Assembly: GCA_004380135.1 (NCBI GenBank)
Contig: QXCR01000122.1
Coordinates: forward strand, 1-64,000
Direction of reading: 5' to 3'
Length of the DNA: 64,000 bases
Source of the DNA: Stemphylium vesicarium
Lineage: Eukaryota > Ascomycota > Dothideomycetes > Pleosporales > Pleosporaceae
Shown: positions 10,210 to 22,504 of the stretch, in pieces
Position numbering within the stretch: the first letter of the stretch is position 1
Layout of the letters: each line of letters starts with the position of its first letter
The notes under the pieces: model-generated
Databases searched by the model: none
What the model was told of the DNA's origin: nothing
The model's input: the letters and a program-made list of their open reading frames with translations, nothing else
Position numbers and translations under genes: made by a program

Positions 10210-11193
10210 GTTTTCGGTTTATGTATGCGGTCTGATTGTTTATGCGCTGGGAGGGATTCGATGCGCGGGATGGGTTTGCGCCGGCGTTCGCGCACACTCA
10301 GGGCGGCATTGCGCGTTGAAGGGTGAATTGTCGGTGACACGATGCGACGGGATGCCGCTAGTTGGGAGGCTGGGGTATCGCTGTCATCCACGCGATGGTG
10401 CATGACGCGCACGGGCATAGGCAGAAGCCACACCCGCAGAGTGGATCGAGGCGAGCATAACATCGTGAATTATAGCCTTGCGGGTGTTTTTCTTTACTCT
10501 ACCATACAAAACCATAGGTTTTAGAAATCAAGTGTGCTGATCACACTAAAACACATCCTGTTCTCTGCCACCATGTCTAGCAAGCCGCAGAATAGCGCTA
10601 CGACTTGCTACAGGAAGGATTGAGGACACACGATATATTGATATACACGCTCACGTTGTCGAAAGCTTTAAACATGTGACCACTTATTTGAACGCCATGT
10701 GCAATAAACACAATTTGCATCAATACAGTCGCGCGACCAAGGCGCTGAGGGATATGATTAGAAAAGGCAGCCTGCTATATATTACAATGTAAGAAGAAAA
10801 AAGTGTCAGTGGGGGTCCTAATCATCGCTAAACGACATCAAAAATCCTACTTCTTATCCATGATGTAACTGGGGATGGGGGGAAAGGGGGGATACCAACG
10901 ATAAAGAAGAACGCCATTTCATGCAATGCTGAAGATTTCCCATGATTCAACGCAACATCTGCTGCCCCTCTCTATAAAAACACAAAAACACACAAGCAAG
11001 GCCCTCCTCGCTGAGATATCTAAAAACAATACGCGCCAATTTTTGTGGGACCATACGTATAAGAAAGGGGAAAAGCCGAACTGAATAGATCGACATAGAA
11101 GGGGTAACGCGGAGGGAAGGGTGTGAAATCAGCCTGAAGTTGAGTCTACTCTGTCAGTCGACGTGTAGCAGACTAGAAGGGAAAGTATGTCGT
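10210..11193. other. Intergenic gap, 0.98 kb
   Basis: This holds the promoter of the MBL-like gene and the 3' region of the nucleoporin gene. A G-rich run lies near 10870-10890. I found no coding frame or RNA gene. Confidence 0.45.
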
Positions 11194-14100
11194 TTACGGC
11201 GAAGGAACCGACTCGGTGTACTTGGTTGCCATCTCCGTCGCAATCTCGGGTGACTTTACGGCAAAAATGACAGACTGTAGTCCACCTTCCTTGGCGGGCT
11301 TTGTCGCCATGACCATCTTCTTGCTGGAACCAGTGACAGTCGCTGGGAGCGAGGGTAGGATCTGGTAGTTGAGGGGTGTAGCACCACTGGGAATGCGTAC
11401 ACGCACAGAGCACTTGCCCGTTTCCTTGTCTTTGAGAATCCAGAGTGGGCCCTTGGCAAGATTGGCCCAGGTCTTCTCTCCATCTTTGTCGACTTGGTGC
11501 TTGGCAAGGACAACTTCGGTGTGGAAGACAATGTCATAGGCGCTGGTTTCTTCTTCGGTGAGCTTCGTCAAGTCCACCTGTTCGTGCTTTTCACCCTCCT
11601 CCTCGTCTGCTGCCGAAGCCGTGCTCGTCTCCCCAGCTTCAGACAAGGGCGTGCCCGCACGTGAGGAGAATACTGATGAAGTAACGGAGTTGGCGCCAGA
11701 TGGGGCAAACAGCGACGATCCACCCGAAGGAGCGAAGTTGAAGATTGAAGATGGCGGTGGTTTGGCTGGGGTCGTGGAAAACTCACCCGCTGATGGCGTG
11801 GCAGGCTGGAACTGGAACTTTGGTGCCTCCTTTTTCTCCGTTGCAGGAGCTTGACCAAACTTGATAGGACTACCAATCTTGAAAGTCTGATCACCAGCGA
11901 ACGTGTCAGACTTGGGAGGAGCGGTCTGAGGGGCCGTCTTGGAGGCTGCGCCGCCAAAGTCAAAGAATTGGAAGGGTTTATTGGTAGGCGTGGTAGTTCC
12001 GTTGGTGGCCAAGGTAGAAGAGGTGCCATTGTTCTCCTTTTCTGACTCAGAGTCATTGTCTCGGGTCATCCTAGAAAGTAGGCTAGCCTTGGAGCCGGCG
12101 TTTGACTTGCTGTGCTTCTGCGTATCCTCGGACTCAGTCTCTGACTCGCCGAATTTGGGCTTTGGGGGAGTGGTCGGCTCTACCGAGCCTACTGTCTCCT
12201 GTTGCTCAGCATCTTCATCAGACTCGTCCTGGTTGTTTGACGAGGGACCTGAAGATAAATGACCAAAGATGTTGGAAGATGGTGCTGGAGAGGCGCTCGG
12301 GGCATTGAACACGGACTGGCTACCGGTAGAGGGCGCTGGACTGGCAGCATTGGATGTAAACAGCCCTGGAGTTGAAGCACCGCTCGTAGGCTTCATAAGG
12401 CTAGCGAAAGGATTGGCCTTTGGAGTCGCGCTGTCGGATGCTTGTGCGTCCTTGGCTGCAGCAGGAAGTGAGAAAGTCGGGGTAGCAGCGATCTTCTTCT
12501 TCTCTTCAGCAAGACGCTCGGCCTCAGCCTTGTCGTACCTCGCAGACCATTCCTCTTCTGTTTCATCATCGGAGTCGTAGTCCTCGTCCTTGGCCTTCTT
12601 CTTGCGCTCAGCAGCAAGCTCCTCATACGTCTTCGCAGTCTTGGTGAACTGCGCCATGAAGCCACCACCCCCACCCGATGGAACGCTGCCGAAATTCGGC
12701 TTGAAACCTGTCGAACTAGAATCGCCACCGAAGCTTGGCTTGAAACCCGTAGAACCAGAATTGCTACTCGAGTCGCCACCAAAGGTAGGCTTGAAACCTG
12801 TTGAACCAGAGCTGGTCTTTGAAGGTTCTGTGCTAGGCCCGTCGGCCGTCTTTGGAGCAAATAGATTTGTCGAAGAAGTCTGAGGTTCGGCAGCGGGCTT
12901 GTTGCCAATAGCCTTGGCGAACATGTTCGATGTTGCTGTTGCTGGTGGGTTGAGCTTCGGTGTAGGAGCGGAAGGCTGAGGTGTCGGGCTAGCTGCAGCT
13001 GGACGAGCTCGCTTGGTTGGAGAGGGCTCGCGGGCTTCAGGGCTATCCTCGCTGACCTTGCGCTTGGTGGACAGACTGGACTCGTTTCCAGTGACGCCTC
13101 GACCAGTTGCGCGTTGCTTCTTCGCATTGTCGATCTTCTTCTTGATGTCTGTGGCGTGCTTGTAATGCCATATGGACACGCTTGACCAGTCTGCTGTGGG
13201 AGGCAGGTTGCTAAGCTGTTGTCGGTACTTTCCGTTCAAGACCTGAAGTTGAGCGGTCAAATCGGATATCTGCTTTAGAAGAGAGTCACCGCTTTGTGCA
13301 CGGACAGCACCTGGTACGGCCCATTCTTTAGGGACATGCACCTTGGGTATTTTGGGCATATCAGCCTGTGGCGCCTCGGTCGACAGCACGGAACCACCTG
13401 TGAGATTAGGCATCGCTGGTGCAGGATCTTTCGATGCGCTGAACAGATTCGGGCGTTCCGCCGAAGGGGCTGGTAGAGAAGCAAAAGGATTGGAGGCTTC
13501 TTTAGGAGCTGATGGTGTTGCAGCTGCAGGCTTGGGTGTCTCTGCTGACGACGTGGTGGATGGTGTGAAAGAGGGAAAGCCAGACTGAGGCTTCTTGAAC
13601 AGATCGCTCGAATTGTTGGTCTCGGGTTGCAACGTCTGAGAGAACATGCCTGAACTCGTCTTGGGCTGAGCCACGCTGAAAAGACCACCCTGTGACTTCT
13701 CTGCATCGGTCGTCTTGGCGGGCTGTGGGGTGCTGAACGGTTGGAATAGACCCGACTTTGGTGCTTCCGGAGCTTGAAGTGTTGCAGCACTCAAGTCCTT
13801 TTCGGCGTTGCTAGAAGATGTATCCTTGTCGGATACAGTTCCAAAGAGGCTAAATCCAGAGCTGCCTGTTGTTGATGCAGCTGGAGGTGTAGCTGGCTTT
13901 GAGAGTGCCGCAAATGGGTTCGCCTTGGGTGTCTCTGCCGCCGCGGGAGGGTTGGCCTCGTCTGGCTTCTTGAGACTGCCAAATAGGTTTGCTGAAGGAG
14001 CTGGGGCTTTCTCCTGTGCTTGGGGTGTCTGCGAGGACACACCAAAGCCACTGAACGGTGTGGATGATGCACCGGAGGCGGTTGGGAGGCTGGCAAACGG

Positions 14101-15690
14101 ATTGCTCGCCGGTGTGGAGGCGCCGGCAGTCGGTGTGGCAGATGTTGAGGCTCCGAAGAGACCGGCAGATGGTGCCGAAGATGTTGCGCTCTCTGTCTTT
14201 GGTGTTGAAGCACCAAAATTGAACAAATTCGATGCGGGGGCGGTCGCGGTAGCGTTCGGTGTACTCTGTGCGCCGGTGCTCAGACCTCCGAAGATGTTGT
14301 TCGGCTTGGGTGTTTCTGCGGTACTGTCGTTCTTTTGCGCATTTGAGCCGAAGCCACCAAACATGTTGGTCTGAGGTGCAGCGGACTCCTTGGGGGCCTC
14401 GTCTTTCTGCACATTAGCACCGAAGCCACTGAAGATGCTGTTCTGTGCTGGGGCTGGGGCCGGTGCAGAGGCGCCAAAACCGCTGAAGATGCCACTTGTC
14501 GCTGGCGTACTCGAGGTACTCTGTGCAGATGTAGTTGTGGCGCCGAAAGTGAAAGGTGCGACGGCCGGAGCGGAGGTTGTTGGGGCATTCGGAGCACCGC
14601 TGGTGGTACCGAACATTCCACCCGAGGGTGTAGCGCTGGATGTTCCAAACATGCCACCTGAAGGCGCAGCGCTGGACGTTCCGAACATGCCACCTGATGG
14701 CGCAGCGCTAGAAGTTCCAAACATTCCGCCCGAGGGCGCGGCGCTTGATGTACCGAACATTCCACCAGAGGGTGCAGCGCTTGTTGTGCCGAACATTCCA
14801 CCAGAGGGCGCAGCGCTTGCTGTGCCGAACATACCGCCTGACGAGGCTGAGCTTGAAGTACCGTTCTGTCCTAATCCGCCGAAGGGGTTACTCTGTGCCT
14901 GGGAGTTGCCAAACATTGATCCGCCAAATGCGGGCGCGGGCGCGGTCACATTGCCGTTCGTCGCGGGTGCCGAGCTCGCTGCGAATGGGTTTGCCGCAGC
15001 TCCAGCGGTGAAGTTGAAGCCCGAGGATGATGGCGGTTGAGGGTTAAAGCCTGTGCTTGTGCCCTGGTTACTGCCACCAAACGCTGGGAACGAAGAGCTG
15101 GAAAACGTGTTGCTGGGAGCAGCGGGCTGCGCAGGTGGGAAGCTGTTCGTCGCGCCGCCGCCGAAAGCGCTGTTTCCTCCAAAGCCGCCAAAGCCATTCG
15201 CGTCGCCGTTGGCGGGGGCAGGCGCTGAAGCACCGAAGTTGAAGCTGCTTGGCTGGGCAGCGCCAAAGTTTGCGCTCTGAGATAGACCCTGTGCGCGTGC
15301 GTTAGCGAATAATTTCTCTCTGCGATGTATTTCGCGTCGTCCTTCGGGCGTAAATCGATTCAGCGACATGCTTGCGCAGTGTCCTGGCTTGTGGTGAGGG
15401 ACGTGTTGTGGTTGTCGGGGGACTCACGGAGGAGGCGCCTGCTGGTCGTCGGGCTTTCGCGGTCTTGATCCTGGGGACAAAGAGTCAGCGCGTGAAAGAC
15501 AAAGCGCATCATCGTGCTATGAATTGGATTCATTTGCGAGATGGATGCCAATAATGAGGGGCTCTTACTTTCGTGAGGCCAGCTGTGCTGCCGTCGCCTT
15601 CTGAGGCACATCTGCGGGATCGTCGCGCTCTTCGTATGGTCGCTCAGGCTTGCCCTGGCCGAAAATGTTGCCCCGCTTGTTAGACGACAT
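11194..15690 (-). CDS. FG nucleoporin with C-terminal Ran-binding domain (Nup2/Nup50 type)
   Basis: Proposed exons are 15569-15690, 15428-15470 and 11194-15288, giving 1419 aa. Exon 1 starts MSSNKRGNIFGQGKPE and runs to LASRK. Exon 2 encodes IKTAKARRPAGASS, like the basic N-terminus of Nup2/Nup50 that contacts importin-alpha. Intron 2 (15289-15427) ends in CTAAC plus CACAG, an excellent branch and acceptor. The body holds many FG, GLFG-like and SxFG repeats, which carry transport receptors through the pore. A conserved central segment reads SVSIWHYKHATDIKKKID. The C-terminus (about the last 130 residues) is a RanBP1-type domain with ELVKLTEEET-like, PLWILKDKETGKCSVRVRI and FAVKSPEIATEM features. 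A frame open from an ATG at 15369 would give a protein lacking the basic N-terminus; I consider that ATG intronic. Confidence 0.85.
14600..14842 (-). repeat. Tandem 36-nt repeat in the nucleoporin
   Basis: Seven consecutive copies of a 12-residue unit of the form GGMFGTxSAAPS (reverse strand) lie inside the FG region. Copies differ mainly at silent sites and at the residue after GT. This is a locally amplified FG module. Confidence 0.8.
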
Positions 15691-18458
15691 GCTCGCGATC
15701 ACTTGGGGTCAAAAAGTGATGAATGCGGTCGAGATGTGTTGGGCTATAACGCCATGGAACGCGTGTGGTGAAATGGCGGTTCTGGGCTACGATGTTTTTG
15801 ATGTTCCGGCAGCTGCGACCCGTGCTCGACGTCAGGGAGGACTTAGTCATCCGCCTAGCAACGAGACTTTCTCTCACTTGGAACTCCACTAGTGCAAGGG
15901 CACCCTTGTCGAAAAAGTAAAAGAATAGTTCACACTCGGAGAAATACTCTATCTCGCTTGAGCGTTCGTGCAACTTGATCCGCCGCCAATCTAAGATGTG
16001 AATTAATCCTGTAGCCGTTTAGAGTCGAGAATTGTGTAGTATGACAAGCTCACATGTCGCAGACACGTCACCCTGTAGTTTACTTCATGCCAGGTTATCT
16101 TTCGGGGACAGAGAATTTCTCCGGATATGCCGGTACCAAGTAGCTCATGCAAGAAGTAGCCCACATTCAAAAATCGCGGTAGTGATAGATTTAATCAAGG
16201 CTTTTATCAGTAAGCATGCCACGGTCTGAACAGTCTCGTACTGGTTATGGTACATGGGGTTACTTTCCTAAGATGTACTCTACAGAGGGTTTCCATCAGG
16301 CTTGTGATCCATCAACATAGTGCAGAGATATCACACGACGCCAATCAGAGTAATACCCCGAGTCTCGTCTACGTAACCACAGAAGATCTCCTCGCCAGCG
16401 TTCAATTTTCGTATTGCGCGGACTGTAAGGATGCTCGTTTCGAAGACAATCACCGCAATGGGGTTGCACGAAGGGTTGACTAGAGATCCCACCCAGTCCA
16501 AGCTTGCACCTCTGCGGGTTGAATAGGCAAGGCGTTAGTCGATACCTGCTCTGTATCAACGCAAAGTTCAATTAGGTAACGGCTCGGTTCGAATACCGCA
16601 CACCGCACCGTGCAATATACGAGCTTTCGAGCGGACAGCACCTATGTAGTCCTAGGCGTTTATGAAGACATTCAATGAGTACTCCAAGCCTGTGCTGCGA
16701 AGACGTTTTTCATAGTGTGATTGCAATACATCAGCGGCTTCCCATTGCTAAAGAGTTAATCACGAATTCTTTGCCATGACTAGTAGTCGATACAAGAGCC
16801 AGTCACAAGCATCCGCATCTTTGAGGACTCAGGAGAATGAACACTCGAGATATTTCTTGACCAGGCTTCACGTTCTTCGCAACAAACGAAACCAACTCGC
16901 CACCCGGGATGCTTGATGACGAGATGTGAAGAGGAACACTGGACTGAATGGTCGCAAGCAATCGGGCACAGAATTGCACCTACCCATACCGATACGTTGC
17001 GGGGGGGTAGTCCCGGAACACTGGCTCTGACGTGCGCGAATTGGTCCATCCGTCGACGTTGCACTGGCTAGAAAGCGCCTTAGCGGTTAGTCTAAGGCAG
17101 TCAGACGAGAGATAGTGTGGGGTGACGAGAGGCGTGTTTCAGGTTTCAGTGAGATGGCGCGCACGTGAGGAATCTGGCACTAGGACTACGGCATGACCTC
17201 GTTGTAGAGATGCGTCGGTTGTAACGGACCGAGAATCCCTGCCCTGTGATGCACGAGACTGCCACTTGCTGGTGGAGCGTCTCTTCTTCGCGTTGACCAT
17301 GGTACTTGTTGAGCAGGTTAGCGAGAGTCACAGCCGGAATATCTGGGTCTGTGGCTTGGGCGATGTCAGTCTTGGGTAATGGCGGGGTAAGTGGAGGATG
17401 GTGAGCCGCGGTGGTCAAGCCGTGGGCGGAGGGAGATAACGCATGCCGAATCCTTTTACCACCGAGCTATACATGGCCAGGCCGCAGAATGATAGCGTCG
17501 GCTTTGAGGGTCTGGCTCAACTTCAGCTGGTCAGCACGATGTTGCATACGAGTAGTGAGGCGCAAGTCCCCGCTCCTGACCTCTCATGATCACGCGTGGC
17601 TCAAAAGCACTGCAGTCTGCGACGTATACCTAGACAATCCACATCATTCACGGCCGTAGCAGTGCGCGTTCTGCTCCTGCCGTGCCACTTGATTGCGCAG
17701 TGTAGCTCCGCGGCAAGCATGCGGGCAGGGGCGAAGGAGGAGACGGGATATGCAGAGAGGCATATTTTCACATTGCAGCGAGGCGGGTTGGACAGGCAGA
17801 CGGCACAGTAGCAATGGCAACCGTGGGTCTGTAAGCGGTGAGGCTCCGTGGCCACTCGTACTGCAGACCTCCTCCACTGTATCTTGGTGCTTATCTCGTT
17901 CCAAGTAGACGGCGACTCCGCTCCAGCCGGACTGCTGCTTCCCTCTCTCCGCAACCACGCACGCATACTCGGTGCATTTAAGCACTGGCGCCCCCCAATC
18001 ACTGCGGGCGCGTTGCACGTTGTGTGGTAGTGATGCTCGATCTCATCGCTCCCGGCACCATCATCGATCATCATCGCTTAGGTTAGCTGCGCAGGCGCTT
18101 GGAGCCGAGGCAGCGCTTGAGGCAGGCCAGCGACTCAGCGTACCAGCGCGCCAGGAACCGTCTTCCGGCCAGCAAACCACGATCTTGCCTGTGAATGCGC
18201 CATCGGCCATCGTCCAGCCTGTATTGCCCCGGATTCACGCCAGCGGGCCGCGCAGAAACCAAGGCCTGACACAGTCCTTTCGTCACCAATCTGTTGGGCG
18301 TGGTTCGCTGCCGCGGAACCATCGGAAGGTTACGGTCTTAAGGTTGGCTTGGTGATGCCACACGGTGCAACCGTCCACCGCTGATCACCTCGACGGCCCT
18401 ACTATAACCTATTTACTCTGACATGCTCCGATAACACGCGCGAGCCTCTTCTCCCACC
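15691..18458. other. Gene-poor gap, 2.8 kb
   Basis: No gene can be supported. A minus-strand frame around 17644-18018 has plausible codon choice (segment VLKCTEYACVVAERGKQQS) but no ATG and no clear splice sites. The last 100 bases before 18459 are pyrimidine-rich, as expected for the leader of the next gene. Two tRNA-like words (near 16575 and 17460) do not fold as tRNAs. Confidence 0.4.
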
Positions 18459-19733
18459 ATGTCTGCCAGGCATGCGCGTCTTCACAAACGAGGCCACTCG
18501 GCCTCTGCTGCCACGACGCCTCTCAGCCCCGTCGCTGACCACGGCGCCTTTACCTTTGACCGCTCCAGCACCCCCAAGGTCTTCGAGGAGTCCTGGATAG
18601 AGACGCAGCGACCCATGCCTGCAGCAGCCTCCGCCCACCCGCTCAAGATCAAGCCCTACCTGCGCAAGCTCTCGTCCAAGGAGAGTAGCGGTCTGGATCT
18701 CTCGCGACCTGCCGCTGAGAATGATCTCACGGGCTTGGGAATCTCAGAGTACGGCGCGTACTCGAGGTCGATATCCGAAGTCAACTTCACGCCCGTCAAC
18801 GGCCGTCACCGCCACAACCGCTCCACCTCAAATCAGTCGCAGTACTCGACCTCCTCTGGCCTGCAGCGACCGACGCCCCTGCCCTCGATTCGCCAGACTC
18901 CGGTACTCTACTCACCGCCAATAGCAAACTCGTCGCCGCCATCGATCCTGGGAAGCGAGCACGAGGGCGATGATATCATGTCGGACGAGGAGGTTCGTCT
19001 GAGACAGAACGCGTATGATCCCGCACGCCGATCTGGTTCCATGTCTTCGGCCCAGGGGACATCCCTACGCATTTACACCAACAACTCATCCACGCGACTC
19101 GCCAACAGCTACTCCCAGTCCACTGCCTCGCTCACTTCGCCTACCGCTCCCCCGAGGGCACGCGGCGACACGCTCAAGTCCATCGACACGACAACCTCGC
19201 CCAGCTCGCGCACCTCCTTCGACCAGACATATCGTTTCATCCGCGGCGGTCGCGACTCGCCAGTCGACCCTGCCTCGAGGGCTGCATCCATCCGCGCTGC
19301 ACGACAGAAGTTTGAGGAGGAGCAGCGAGCCAAGGAGCGAAAGTATGAAAAAGAGGCATACAAGCAGCAGGAACGCGACTACCGGAAACAACTGAAAAAG
19401 GAAGATCTCCAGCGCCGCAAGTCCGAGACTCTCGACCGCAACGAGATGAACCGCACACGCACCGTTTCCGACGACTGTGAGAAGACACCCAGACCCTCCA
19501 TTGGTGGCAGGCCCTCGATCAGTGGTAGACCTTCCGTAGGCGGACGCCAATACTCAGACCACCGCCAAGCGCACTCTCACTCGCTGCCCAAGCTCGTAGC
19601 CACGGTTGACCCGGAGAAGGCAGTCGCAACTACCGCAGCACCAAAAGTCACAAAGAGCCGCGCGGCGAAGGGAAGGTGGCTGAGATTCGTCACCTGGCTC
19701 AAGACAAGGCTACTGCGCCTATCCGGCAAGTAG
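18459..19733 (+). CDS. Disordered coiled-coil protein, function unknown
   Basis: A single-exon protein of 424 aa with an ATG in good context (CACCATG). Residues 1-280 are Ser/Thr/Pro/Arg-rich and look disordered, with many possible phosphorylation sites (SPPSILGSEHEGDD, TSPSSRTSFDQT). Residues about 283-340 form a strongly charged helix (QKFEEEQRAKERKYEKEA and on) likely to be a coiled coil. A short repeat, GGRPSISGRPSVGGR, follows. The C-terminal 20 residues (GRWLRFVTWLKTRLLRLSGK) could form a basic amphipathic helix able to touch a membrane. I do not recognise the family. The style is that of conserved ascomycete hypothetical proteins. Confidence 0.75.
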   Translation: MSARHARLHKRGHSASAATTPLSPVADHGAFTFDRSSTPKVFEESWIETQRPMPAAASAHPLKIKPYLRKLSSKESSGLDLSRPAAENDLTGLGISEYGAYSRSISEVNFTPVNGRHRHNRSTSNQSQYSTSSGLQRPTPLPSIRQTPVLYSPPIANSSPPSILGSEHEGDDIMSDEEVRLRQNAYDPARRSGSMSSAQGTSLRIYTNNSSTRLANSYSQSTASLTSPTAPPRARGDTLKSIDTTTSPSSRTSFDQTYRFIRGGRDSPVDPASRAASIRAARQKFEEEQRAKERKYEKEAYKQQERDYRKQLKKEDLQRRKSETLDRNEMNRTRTVSDDCEKTPRPSIGGRPSISGRPSVGGRQYSDHRQAHSHSLPKLVATVDPEKAVATTAAPKVTKSRAAKGRWLRFVTWLKTRLLRLSGK

Positions 19734-20569
19734 TTTGCACTTGTGCATTTCCTGGTGTCATGCACTGCCACGCAAACACGTAGTCGGTGTCGCATCGCTG
19801 CGTAGGCTGACGTCCGAGGTTACACCTTGCACTTCTTCACCACTCCCCCCTACGTGTCCTCATGATTGCGCCTCACATCTCCGCGTTTTTATACCCGATT
19901 CATTCCTATATATTGTTTCATTCTTTGCTCAGCATGGCGTTATGATTACGGCCTTTTTACGAACCATGCCTCCCAGTACCCACGCTGCATATCTCGCGGG
20001 CATCACTAGGGATTATGTTTTTGCCTGACGCTTTGGCGAGGGCTTGCTTTGGAGTTTCCCCTATATCACTGTATGCGTCTGTCCATGGACATGCACCGGC
20101 GTTGCATAGTTTTTCGGGTATTCATTTGACCAGCGCTGCGTGCCTGGTGGCGTCGCAGGTTAGACTGAGTTTGGGATCTGTCTTTGGTTTTGATATATCG
20201 CTCTGGCTTCGGCCATTGAGCTCGCAATTGCATAGTGTATTCTTATTGGCCTCTTCCTCCCTGAGTGATGCTTGAATGTGACCCTACCCTGGGCCGCAGG
20301 CTGGTCCATGACGTTGGGATCTGTCGATTGGACATGGTTATTCTTCAAAACAAATCATGCATGAACTCCTCCACACCCACATGGATGAGATCATCGATGG
20401 ATGTGGCAGACACCCATGAAGGCTGCATGAGCAGGGGTCCAGCGTGACAGGTCGGACTTAAGCTGGTCTTGGCACCACCATCATCGTCCGAAGTTCAAAC
20501 CCGCAGGCGCGCTCCCCGCATTGGTTGCCTCGACGGCCACGACATGAGTCGCAGTTCTGTTTAGTCGCA
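19734..20569. other. Intergenic gap, 0.84 kb
   Basis: This is the 3' region of the coiled-coil gene and the promoter of the lactate dehydrogenase gene. No coding frame is supported. Confidence 0.45.
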
Positions 20570-22504
20570 ATGCCGTTAAGAAGCCTACCGCGAGGCTCCG
20601 TCGCATTGAGAAGCGCTAGAGGGGGCGCGATTTGGAAGCAATGCGGAGCCAGCGCGGGAGTGAGCAGAATCCCGCAGAGACGATGGGCGAGCGGCAAGAA
20701 GCCAATGGGCACCGAGGAGGAGAAGCCGTTCTATCTACAACTCAATGAGAGTATCTACGAGCGTGTGCAGAAAGAAAAGGCAGAGCAGATCCAGATCCAG
20801 TCGTTGCAGCAAAGAACGGCCAGAGGTCAATTCTTTGCCACTGTTTTCGGTACCCATCTCTCATTTTTATTGAAGCATGGCGCAAACTAACTATGGAATA
20901 GCATGTCTCCTCACAGCAAGCATAGGCTACTACTATGGCCAGATGATACCGCCGAAACCAGACACGAGCTCGACGGCACCACTCGAAAACTTCAATCCTC
21001 CCAAACACAACATTTCGGAAGCGAACATGGAAGCGGCATGGACAGACTTTCGCGACATTGTAGGCAAGGAGAACATTACTCTGGATAAGAATGATCTTGA
21101 ATCGCATAGCGGGTCTTCGTGGTCTTCACATCCATCCCAACCAGGCGACGTGCCATTCTGCGTTGTGAAGCCGGGAAGCACACAAGAAGTCAGCGCCATC
21201 ATGAAGATCTGCCACGACCGCAAGATCCCAGTCACACCATACAGCGGCGGCACAAGTCTCGAGGGGCATTTCGCGGCGACAAGAGGTGGAATTTGCATCG
21301 ACTTTAGCCGTATGGACCGGATTGTGAAGCTACACAAGGAAGATCTGGACGTCGTTGTCCAACCAGCTGTGGGATGGGAACTACTCAATGAAGAGCTGGC
21401 GAAAGACGGCTTGTTCTTCCCACCCGACCCAGGTCCAGGCGCAATGATTGGTGGCATGGTCGGCACAGGATGCTCAGGCACAAACGCGTATCGCTACGGC
21501 ACCATGAAAGACTGGGTGGTTTCCCTCACCGTTGTGTTGGCTGACGGATCGGTCATCAAGACCCGGCAACGGCCACGAAAGTCTTCTGCAGGATACGATC
21601 TTACGCGCATGTTCATTGGAAGCGAGGGTACGTTGGGTCTCGTCACAGAGGCTACTCTCAAGATTATTCCCAAGCCCCAGCACACAAGTGTCGCCGTTTG
21701 CGCCTTCCCAACCGTTCGCTCAGCAGCAGAGTGCGTCTTCAAGGTCGTAGGCGCTGGCGTTCCTATCGCAGCCATTGAGATTCTAGATGACGTGCAAATG
21801 CAATGCATTAACGACGCGGGCCAAACTTCCAAGACCTGGAAGAACGCGCCCACTCTCTTCTTCAAGTTCGCCGGTACGCAAAGCTCGGTTAAGGAGCAAA
21901 TCAGCCAGGTCCAAGGTCTAGCCAAGAAGTCTGGTTCCGTCAGCTTCGAATTCGCAAAGTCGGAACAAGAAAAGGAGGACCTTTGGCAGGCGAGGAAAGA
22001 AGCTCTATGGAGCGTAATGGCGAAGAGTGAAGGCGATCCAAATATGGCCGTGTGGACGACGGATGTTGCCGTCCCGATTTCCAAATTACCCCAGATCATC
22101 GAAGAGACCAAGGAAAAGATCAAGCAAAGCGGTCTTTTGGCAAGTATCGTTGGTCACGTCGGTGACGGAAACTTTCACTGTAAGTTGCATCATTTATCGA
22201 GTTTAAGTTATTCGATCTAATACCCGCAACAGCAATCATCCTCTACAACCGCCAGCGCGACTTTGAAACGGCATCGCACCTCGTCCACGAAATGGTCAAG
22301 CGCGCCATCGAGCTCGAGGGCACGGCTACCGGTGAACACGGCGTTGGCTTGGTGAAGCGCGACTACCTACCGCATGAGCTAGGGAAGGATACCGTGGACG
22401 CCATGAGACAGCTCAAGAAAGCTTTCGACCCTCTCTGTCTGCTCAACTGCGACAAGGTTGTTCGCGCGACGTTGCCGAAGCAGGGTGAGGCTGCGGAGTG
22501 GTAA
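20570..22504 (+). CDS. DLD1: D-lactate dehydrogenase (cytochrome), mitochondrial
   Basis: Three exons (20570-20849, 20902-22179, 22233-22504) give 609 aa, close to yeast Dld1 (587). Intron 1 has an ACTAAC branch. The enzyme oxidises D-lactate to pyruvate and passes electrons to cytochrome c in the inner membrane. The N-terminus is Arg-rich without acid (MPLRSLPRGSVALRSARGG, then RRWAS), fitting a mitochondrial presequence. A hydrophobic segment near residue 95 (CLLTASIGYYYGQMI) would anchor the mature enzyme. The FAD-binding domain shows VTPYSGGTSLEGH, GGMVGTGCSGTNAYRYG and GSEGTLGLVTEATLKI. The C-terminal FAD-oxidase domain has GHVGDGNFH and ends ATGEHGVGLVKRDYL. Each of these is a family signature. 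The start at 20570 is the first ATG of the frame. Confidence 0.92.

Noticed and set aside
12393..15266. Long frames antisense to the nucleoporin and in its other registers
   Set aside because: They mirror the FG repeats and Ser/Ala codons; composition is Arg/Leu/Pro or Gly/Val biased with no domain.
15289..15369. ATG at 15369 as the nucleoporin start
   Set aside because: The upstream exons encode a Nup2/Nup50-like N-terminus and the best acceptor lies downstream of this ATG.
16560..16600. T-arm-like word GGTTCGAATACC suggesting a tRNA
   Set aside because: No matching acceptor stem, D-arm or anticodon arm can be built around it; the T-stem pairs only three to four bases.
17440..17475. Minus-strand word resembling a tRNA D-arm (AGCTCGGTGGTA)
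   Set aside because: No T-loop (GGTTCRANTCC) occurs at the right distance and the D-stem does not close.
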